Shown here: in pieces, positions 1 to 5,609 of the stretch | How the letters are laid out: each line of letters starts with the position of its first letter | Numbering within the stretch: position 1 is the stretch's first letter | Source of the DNA: an uncultured Barnesiella sp. | GTDB lineage: Bacteria > Bacteroidota > Bacteroidia > Bacteroidales > Barnesiellaceae_A | Direction: 5' to 3' | Length of the DNA: 11,038 nucleotides | Assembly: GCA_904502265.1 (NCBI GenBank) | Contig: CAJGDT010000041.1 | Span: 1 to 11,038, forward strand | Made by a program: the position numbers and the translations under genes | Notes under the pieces: model-generated | Told to the model about the DNA's origin: nothing | The model's database searches: none | Seen by the model: the letters and a program-made list of their open reading frames with translations, nothing else

Positions 1-3000
1 GCTTCTTTTGTCATCACGCTATTGGTCGTCATCGAACGATAGAGCATAGCACCTCCCATTGCACCATGATACGACATTAGATAGTTCTTGAGCATGGGCA
101 ATATACTACTCATATACTGAGCATTGGCATATTCGTTACGATAATTGAGATAAGCATAGTCGGAACCTGTAAGATACCAGAAATAATCGACCGACAACAT
201 ATATGGCGCATATGGGGTAAATCGGGGATTAAAGTGCCATGAATGCGCTTGCAGGGCGTCGAGCGAAGCATCGTACATCTCGGCCATAAAAAGCGCATCG
301 ACGGGCTTACCTGTAGCATCACGTACGGTAAATTGCCAGGTTTCGCGATTACCCGGTCGTGTCTTGTCTCGGAACGTGGCAGGGGTTATTATCAGGTGTC
401 TATCGGGTTGCTTGCGACTCACTGTTACACGCTTGCGATGTACCTCATTGTTGTGTACCAGCACAAACATCACTTGTACCACATCATCGCACGATACATC
501 AAATGGCAATTGTACTGTCGTCATGCTATTGTCAAGCGCTACAGTAGCATACTCCACACTATCTTCACCCTTAGAAATAAAGTAATAAAGTGTAGCATGA
601 TGCAGTGCCGATCCTATTGCTATACGAACCATTTCGCCATTCTCTGCCTCAAATCGGTCGGTAGGCAACCACAATTCGGTTGCTACAGGAGGCTGTACAT
701 CGGCATGCGAATAACATACAAAATCGACACTATCCTTTACAATCACACCATCTTGCATAGCGGTCGACATCATCAACCGGTATGTTCCCGACGGCATGGC
801 ATCGTATGGCAGCTTCAAACAATTGTCGCTACCCTTACCATCGGTGTGCCACAAGACATCGCCTTGACGTGTATACTCTTTATCACTTACTCCCCCACAC
901 ACCGTGCGATAGAGTGACAATGTATAGGGCAATTGTTGCACAGCACCACTACCATTCACTACACTCACAGCAAAGGGTACAACCTTATCACGACACACCT
1001 TATCGGGTATGTTGGTGACAAACTTTACACCCACACCGGGCACAGTAATGACAGCTTCACCCTGCCGGCTCTCGCCTGTGGCTGATGTAACTGCAACCTC
1101 GGCTACATAACGAGCCCCCCACATACGGGCATACACATCCTCCGGCTCGGCCGTAACAAACGAGAAAGCAAAATCACCATTGGCATTGGTCGACGTACAA
1201 CCTTGTGCAACAACACTGCCATCACCATACAGGTAGGCAAACTGTCGCACTACATAATCGACCTGAGCAAATGCAACTGCTGCACCCGAATAGGTCAACG
1301 CATTGCCACACACTTGCACACTATCGCCATAACTATACACGCCCTCAATATTTCGACACTCGACTGCAAATTGCGGACGCTTATATTCGATTACATCAAC
1401 ACTCTGTACAGCATAGAAATTATCACCTTGGAGACTCAATCGCCAATTGCCCAACGAAGCCTTCTCGGGTAAAGAAATTTCCCCTTGCAATGAGCCATAT
1501 TTATCGGTTTTAAAATTGCCACTCCACACTTCGCTTCCACCATTATCATACAACTTAGCCTGCACATTGACATTGGCAAGTACCTGTCGCAAAGAACTAT
1601 CCATGCGATATACAATAGCCGAGAAGTGTAATGTTTGTCCGGGACGGTACAATCGGCGGTCGGTAAAGACGCGAGCCTCGACATTCTCGCGAGTTGTGTG
1701 AGCATAAGCAAAGCTCAAATTTTGCATAAAGGGATATAGCGCCACATCGGCAAGGTGTATATAATGAGTTCCCGATACAGCGGGTCTCTCATACCTACAT
1801 ATACCATTAATATCCGATATTGATTGTTGCAACACTTCACCCAAACGATTTACAAGCGACACCTTCTCTCCTGCAATCGGTTTACCACTTTTACTGTCTA
1901 CAAGTATGGCAAAAGATTCGGATGGAGTAGACTCGAGCGTAAGTAACATATAAGGCGTAACGACAAAGAGCGCATCGTCCTTATGGGCACTCGAAGCTAT
2001 TGTCAGGCGATACGCACCAGGTGATTGTGGAGCAAACAGCGCCTTTACATCGTAAGAGTCGAAATCAACACCCTTACATTCAATTGTTTTCGACTCAATC
2101 TTCTTCCATTGCCATTTATCGGCCTCGGCATTAGGTACACTCTGCATGGGTTGTACGACATCACTTCTCCACAAAACACACTCTATGCTATCGACATTAC
2201 GATATGAGATATTGGCAACTATCGAATCACTCGGATGGATAGCATGGGGCAGTGTTACCGAGACCGAAGCCGCAGACAAATCGGCACACATCGACTGCAA
2301 ACAACCTATACGATAATAGCGGGGATAACGCGCTATCCACTGCTTCAACGCATTATATTCTCTCTTGACCTCTTGCGTCATTTCGGGCAAAGAGTGTGAA
2401 TATCGAGCAATAACCGCCTCAACCACAAAGTCGTAACGAGCATATCGTGATATAAGCTCATCCAACCCTTGCAAATAGCCATTGGTATCCTGTGTGGTAA
2501 GGTAAGTAAAGTACAACGACTTCAATTCCCAAATCATAAGGGGAGCATTCTTTCTGTGCTTCTTGTGATATTCTATTATGTCGGCCAACATACCTCGCAC
2601 CATCTGACCGGTAGGTACCTTTTGTGTCATACGCGATACATTCTCCTCATATATCACCGATGCCACAAAGTCATACATCGTAGGATAGAACTTTTCAACC
2701 CATCCCATCATATCATCACCCGTATAACCTTCGACACCGATTATACTTCGATAGCGCGATATAGATGTCTTTTGCAACGCACGCACAGGTTGCAATGCCA
2801 CTTGTTGCAACAAATCGATTTTATCATAAAAGTTGAGGACACTCCATGTTGCTATATTACTATTTCCTTTTATATACGTAATACGCGCGTGCTTATAATA
2901 ATGGTTGGTCAGATACGTCTTATACACATCACTCAGATACAAGGCAATAAGACTACGATCCAATGCATTAGAACAACCATTCATGAGCCCCTCAATTTCG

Positions 3001-3242
3001 GCAACAACATTCACAATACTATCGCTATCGATCGACAATTGTGCCGCTGACAACAACATCAGAGCATCCACCATCTCGGGCGACTTGCGCTCCTTCATAG
3101 CAACATCAAGCGCCACACGCGCCTCCTTGATAACAGTTCGAGGATACTCCCTCATTGCTTGCAATTGCTCATCATAATCATTGGACTGAGCAATCGAAAC
3201 AATTGCCAATATAGATAGTACAAAAGCCAGTATTCTTTTCAT
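1..3242 (-). CDS. Secreted alpha-2-macroglobulin family protein with MG2 domain (partial, C-terminus outside window)
   Basis: Bacterial alpha-2-macroglobulins are large periplasmic or surface proteins thought to trap proteases. Read on the minus strand from the ATG at 3242, the frame stays open for 1080 codons and runs off the left edge. The N-terminus (MKRILAFVLSILAIVSIAQS) is a signal peptide, probably cut after A18. There is no lipobox cysteine, so the product is exported but not a lipoprotein, unlike E. coli YfhM. About 430 helical or unassigned residues come first. A carboxypeptidase-regulatory-like beta-sandwich follows near 440-490. The MG2 domain starts near 520 with the hallmark TDRRLYRPGQTLHF (D528, Y532, P534-G535-Q536). 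A bait-region-type domain lies near 900-990, with FRDKTRPGN at about 958 and AEMYDASLDAL at about 985. The thioester and complement-like domains would lie beyond the window, so whether a CxEQ thioester exists cannot be told. No TAnnTTTG promoter is evident upstream. Family assignment is firm; biological role is inferred. Confidence 0.9.
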   Translation of the reverse strand, partial: MKRILAFVLSILAIVSIAQSNDYDEQLQAMREYPRTVIKEARVALDVAMKERKSPEMVDALMLLSAAQLSIDSDSIVNVVAEIEGLMNGCSNALDRSLIALYLSDVYKTYLTNHYYKHARITYIKGNSNIATWSVLNFYDKIDLLQQVALQPVRALQKTSISRYRSIIGVEGYTGDDMMGWVEKFYPTMYDFVASVIYEENVSRMTQKVPTGQMVRGMLADIIEYHKKHRKNAPLMIWELKSLYFTYLTTQDTNGYLQGLDELISRYARYDFVVEAVIARYSHSLPEMTQEVKREYNALKQWIARYPRYYRIGCLQSMCADLSAASVSVTLPHAIHPSDSIVANISYRNVDSIECVLWRSDVVQPMQSVPNAEADKWQWKKIESKTIECKGVDFDSYDVKALFAPQSPGAYRLTIASSAHKDDALFVVTPYMLLTLESTPSESFAILVDSKSGKPIAGEKVSLVNRLGEVLQQSISDINGICRYERPAVSGTHYIHLADVALYPFMQNLSFAYAHTTRENVEARVFTDRRLYRPGQTLHFSAIVYRMDSSLRQVLANVNVQAKLYDNGGSEVWSGNFKTDKYGSLQGEISLPEKASLGNWRLSLQGDNFYAVQSVDVIEYKRPQFAVECRNIEGVYSYGDSVQVCGNALTYSGAAVAFAQVDYVVRQFAYLYGDGSVVAQGCTSTNANGDFAFSFVTAEPEDVYARMWGARYVAEVAVTSATGESRQGEAVITVPGVGVKFVTNIPDKVCRDKVVPFAVSVVNGSGAVQQLPYTLSLYRTVCGGVSDKEYTRQGDVLWHTDGKGSDNCLKLPYDAMPSGTYRLMMSTAMQDGVIVKDSVDFVCYSHADVQPPVATELWLPTDRFEAENGEMVRIAIGSALHHATLYYFISKGEDSVEYATVALDNSMTTVQLPFDVSCDDVVQVMFVLVHNNEVHRKRVTVSRKQPDRHLIITPATFRDKTRPGNRETWQFTVRDATGKPVDALFMAEMYDASLDALQAHSWHFNPRFTPYAPYMLSVDYFWYLTGSDYAYLNYRNEYANAQYMSSILPMLKNYLMSYHGAMGGAMLYRSMTTNSVMTKE

Positions 3243-3310
3243 AACACAAGTTTCTATGATAAACATTCATCCCATACTGTATATTTTATTGACTATAAAC
3301 AATTAAAATA

Positions 3311-3322
3311 GTTTAATTAAAC
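3311..3322. repeat. 12-bp perfect palindrome in divergent intergenic region
   Basis: GTTTAATTAAAC is a perfect 12-bp palindrome. It lies 68 bp upstream of the alpha-2-macroglobulin start and 77 bp upstream of the DUF4491 start. It could be an operator for either divergent gene. The surrounding DNA is very AT-rich, so a chance palindrome is quite possible. The rest of the 157-bp gap shows only the promoter of the rightward gene. Confidence 0.3.
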
Positions 3323-3375
3323 ACTGTGAAACGCAATATTATCGCATTACTGTTTATTCCTTAACTAATTTATAT

Positions 3376-3383
3376 TACATTTG
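3376..3383 (+). promoter_or_regulatory. Bacteroidota -7 promoter element (TACATTTG) for the DUF4491 gene
   Basis: TACATTTG matches the TAnnTTTG -7 consensus of the Bacteroidota primary sigma factor. Transcription would start near 3388-3392, leaving a leader of about 10 nt before the ATG at 3400. No good TTTG -33 box is present at the usual 19-21 bp spacing; TGTTTA at 3351-3356 is the nearest candidate. Confidence 0.5.
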
Positions 3384-3399
3384 CCGTAAATAATACTTT

Positions 3400-3711
3400 A
3401 TGGAATTTCTCATATCACATCATCTGTTAGGTCTGCTCATAGGCATCAGCACATTCCTTATCATAGGATTGTTTCATCCTTTAGTAATCAAAGCACACTA
3501 TTATTGGGGAACCGGGTGCTGGTGGATATTTCTACTCATGGGCATAGCCGGCATTATATTGTCAATAATTGTTGTCGAAGTACTATGGTCGGCACTGCTG
3601 GGAGTCTTTGCATTCTCGTCGCTATGGACCATCAAAGAGCTGTTTGAGCAAGAGGAACGAGTAAGGAAAGGATGGTTTCCCAAGAATCCTAAACGCAAAT
3701 ACCCGTTTTAA
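3400..3711 (+). CDS. DUF4491 family small membrane protein
   Basis: This 103-residue protein is a small inner-membrane protein of unknown function. Three hydrophobic segments are visible, at about 8-30, 40-61 and 63-78. They are followed by a short, highly charged tail (ELFEQEERVRKGWFPKNPKRK, with its core at 80-100). The combination of FHPxVIKA after the first segment, LLGVxxFSxLW in the third and the KGWFPKNPKRK ending is what I remember of the DUF4491 family, which occurs widely in Bacteroidota. Length fits that family. The tail carries many basic residues and is probably cytoplasmic. The gene has its own promoter, is divergent from the alpha-2-macroglobulin gene and is 149 bp from ilvE, so it is likely transcribed alone. 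No clear terminator is seen after it. The family call is from recalled similarity; the function is unknown. Confidence 0.8.
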   Translation: MEFLISHHLLGLLIGISTFLIIGLFHPLVIKAHYYWGTGCWWIFLLMGIAGIILSIIVVEVLWSALLGVFAFSSLWTIKELFEQEERVRKGWFPKNPKRKYPF

Positions 3712-3800
3712 AATCAAGCACTTACACAACACAAAAGAACAGAGATAGATTTTTATTTAATATTTACCCTTAAATTGTATAGTAATAATTAAAAAAACTC

Positions 3801-3808
3801 TATCTTTG
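3801..3808 (+). promoter_or_regulatory. Bacteroidota -7 promoter element (TATCTTTG) for ilvE
   Basis: TATCTTTG is a perfect TAnnTTTG match. The predicted start near 3815 gives an A/T-rich leader of about 45 nt before the ilvE ATG at 3861. The nearest TTG (3775-3777) is 23 bp upstream, slightly longer than the usual -33 spacing. The leader (AATAAATAAATAAG and similar) has no hairpin, leucine-codon run or recognisable attenuator. Confidence 0.65.
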
Positions 3809-3860
3809 TACAATAAATAAATAAGCAGTATAAGTAACCAATAAATACTTAAGTAATATT

Positions 3861-4886
3861 ATGGAACTCGCTAATCTTGATTGGAATAGTCTTGGTTTCG
3901 GATATCTCGACACCGACTATAACGTACGCTGCACTTACAAAGATGGTAAGTGGGGTGAACTCGAACTAACTGAGAAAAAAACTATTGACTTGCACATGGC
4001 TGCAACTTGCCTCCACTATGGTCAAGAGTGTTTCGAAGGTATCAAAGCCTTCCGTGGCAAAGATGGTAAAATCCGTATCTTCCGCCTCCGTGCAGCAGCA
4101 GAGCGTATGCAAACTTCTTGCCGTGGTATCCTCATGGCCGAGATGCCTATTGAATTGTTTGAAGATGCAGTTCGCTTGGCAGTAAAGAAAAACGAACGTT
4201 TTGTTCCTCCCTATGAGAGCGACGCTTCATTGTATATCCGTCCTCTTATCATCGGTTCTTCAGCGCAAGTTGGTGTTAAGCCCGCTCAAGAATATACTCT
4301 CATCGTTTTTGTAACTCCCGTAGGTCCGTATTTCAAAGAGGGTATCAAGCCTACCAAGATGCGCATCGTACGTGAATATGACCGTGCAGCACCCCTTGGT
4401 ACTGGTCGTTTCAAAGTAGGTGGTAACTATGCAGCAAGTCTTTCATCTACAGTATTGGCTCATGATGAAGGCTACTCAAACCCCATCTATCTTGATGCTA
4501 AAGAGAAAAAGTATATCGATGAGTGTGGTGCTGCCAACTTCTTCGGTATCCGCGACAATACTTATATCACTCCTAAGAGCGACTCAATCCTTCCTTCTAT
4601 CACCAACAAGTGCTTGCAAGCTCTTGCTGAGCACCTCGGCATGAAGGTTGAATGCCGTCCCGTTCCCGAGGAAGAATTGTCAACATTTGAGGAAGCAGCT
4701 GCTTGTGGTACTGCCGCAGTTATCAGCCCCATTTCTCGCATTGACGACCCCGTTCGTGGCATTAGCTACACTTACTCTACCGACGGTACTGTAGGTCCTT
4801 GGTGTCTCAAGCTCTATACTCTTTTGAGCGCTATCCGTAAGGGTGAGGCTGAAGACATCTTCGGCTGGAATGACATCCTCGACTAA
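3861..4886 (+). CDS. ilvE: Branched-chain amino acid aminotransferase
   Basis: This PLP-dependent enzyme (fold type IV) carries out the reversible transamination of Leu, Ile and Val with 2-oxoglutarate, in the cytoplasm. The 341 residues match the longer, eukaryote-like BCAT subfamily rather than the roughly 310-residue E. coli type. Visible landmarks are the N-terminal LDWNSLGFGY; YGQECFEGIKAFRG at 53-66; RIFRLRAAAERM near 72-83; YIRPLIIG at 125-132; GRFKVGGNYAAS with the Schiff-base lysine K185; YIDECGAANFFG with the PLP-ring-contacting glutamate E221; and CGTAAVISP at 282-290, which binds phosphate. The start is fixed by the promoter and by the conserved N-terminus. All 19 arginines use CGT (13) or CGC (6) with no CGA, AGA or CGG, which points to high expression. 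The gene has its own promoter and terminator, so it is probably monocistronic, separate from any ilv biosynthetic cluster. Confidence 0.96.
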   Translation: MELANLDWNSLGFGYLDTDYNVRCTYKDGKWGELELTEKKTIDLHMAATCLHYGQECFEGIKAFRGKDGKIRIFRLRAAAERMQTSCRGILMAEMPIELFEDAVRLAVKKNERFVPPYESDASLYIRPLIIGSSAQVGVKPAQEYTLIVFVTPVGPYFKEGIKPTKMRIVREYDRAAPLGTGRFKVGGNYAASLSSTVLAHDEGYSNPIYLDAKEKKYIDECGAANFFGIRDNTYITPKSDSILPSITNKCLQALAEHLGMKVECRPVPEEELSTFEEAAACGTAAVISPISRIDDPVRGISYTYSTDGTVGPWCLKLYTLLSAIRKGEAEDIFGWNDILD

Positions 4887-4904
4887 TAATTAACCAACCA
4901 TAAT

Positions 4905-4938
4905 GAGGTGTTGCCCCAATGGGTAACACCTCTTTTTT
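4905..4938 (+). terminator. Strong intrinsic terminator after ilvE
   Basis: A 12-bp stem (4905-4916 pairing with 4921-4932, eleven Watson-Crick pairs and one G-U) closes a 4-nt loop and is followed at once by six T residues (4933-4938). It begins 18 nt after the ilvE stop codon. The next gene starts 11 nt after the T tract, so this hairpin also sits in the 5' region of the HD-domain gene. Confidence 0.92.
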
Positions 4939-4949
4939 ATTACTTCAGC

Positions 4950-5507
4950 ATGATAGACATTGCTAAGATTATCAATCGATACTACCAACCCGGCGAACCC
5001 ATTACCACACTATTGTGGAAACATAGCGAACAAGTAGCTGCGTTGGCCAAAGACATAGCACTTGCCAATCCACATCTAAACATTGACCTCACATTTCTCT
5101 ACGAGGCTGCAATGCTACACGACATAGGTGTATTTCGCACTCACGCACCCTCGATACACTGCCATGGTAATGCGCACTATATACAACACGGCATCATAGG
5201 AGCCGAATTGCTACGCGCCGAGGGTTTGGAGGCTCACGCTCGCGTGTGCGAACGACACATCGGCGTGGGACTTACGGCCAACGATATCATAACACAAAAC
5301 CTGCCGCTCCCCCACCGTGACATGCTCCCCGAAACTATTGAAGAAAAATTGGTGTGCTATGCCGATAATTTTTTCTCAAAATCACAACCCGATGTACAAC
5401 GCACCTTTACACAAGTACGCGACTCAATAGCTCGATTTGGCAACGACAACATAGAGCGATTTGATGCATTAGCACAACTTTTCGGCCATAACAATAGTAA
5501 CAAATAA
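4950..5507 (+). CDS. HD-domain (HDIG) metal-dependent phosphohydrolase
   Basis: HD proteins use one or two bound metal ions to hydrolyse phosphoester bonds in nucleotides, cyclic nucleotides or other metabolites; the substrate here cannot be named. The 185-residue protein is essentially one HD domain. Putative metal ligands are H25, the doublet H57-D58 in MLHDIG, H80, H103 and D139 in CYADNFFSK. I chose the ATG at 4950 (MIDIAKIINRYY). A GTG at 4908 would extend the frame, but it lies inside the ilvE terminator stem and adds an unlikely N-terminus. No promoter of the TAnnTTTG type is seen between the terminator and the start, so expression may depend on readthrough from ilvE or on an unrecognised promoter. 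Arg codon use (4 CGA, 5 CGC, 1 CGT) contrasts sharply with ilvE. No signal peptide is present, so it is cytoplasmic. The fold is confident; the activity is not. Confidence 0.88.
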   Translation: MIDIAKIINRYYQPGEPITTLLWKHSEQVAALAKDIALANPHLNIDLTFLYEAAMLHDIGVFRTHAPSIHCHGNAHYIQHGIIGAELLRAEGLEAHARVCERHIGVGLTANDIITQNLPLPHRDMLPETIEEKLVCYADNFFSKSQPDVQRTFTQVRDSIARFGNDNIERFDALAQLFGHNNSNK

Positions 5508-5576
5508 GCTGATAGCACGCAACCCACTAAAATATATTAAAAGACTCAAAACGCCTCGATTGTCGCAGAAAAAGTG

Positions 5577-5584
5577 TAACTTTG
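5577..5584 (+). promoter_or_regulatory. Bacteroidota -7 promoter element (TAACTTTG) for lptD
   Basis: TAACTTTG matches TAnnTTTG and places the transcript start at about 5589-5593, some 17-20 nt before the ATG at 5610. ATTG at 5559-5562 is closer than the usual -33 spacing, so the upstream box is weak. A 10-bp perfect palindrome, TTGTATACAA (5589-5598), lies exactly at the predicted start site and might be an operator. Confidence 0.6.
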
Positions 5585-5609
5585 CAGGTTGTATACAATC
5601 GACCTACCA

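Noticed and set aside
243..3177. Several plus-strand open frames of 60-224 codons across the left third
   Set aside because: They overlap a single continuous minus-strand frame of 1080 codons with signal peptide and MG2 motifs. Their translations are rich in Cys, His and Tyr with no recognisable domain, as expected of antisense shadows.
3815..3860. Leader-peptide attenuator or riboswitch upstream of ilvE
   Set aside because: The leader is short and A/T-rich, with no Leu/Ile/Val codon run, no hairpin and no terminator before the ATG.
4908..4949. GTG-initiated N-terminal extension of the HD-domain protein
   Set aside because: The extra codons lie inside the ilvE terminator stem and T tract, and the HD fold is complete from the ATG at 4950.
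5589..5609. TTG-initiated extension of LptD
   Set aside because: It coincides with the predicted transcription start, leaving no leader, and puts residues in front of a normal signal peptide that begins at ATG 5610.
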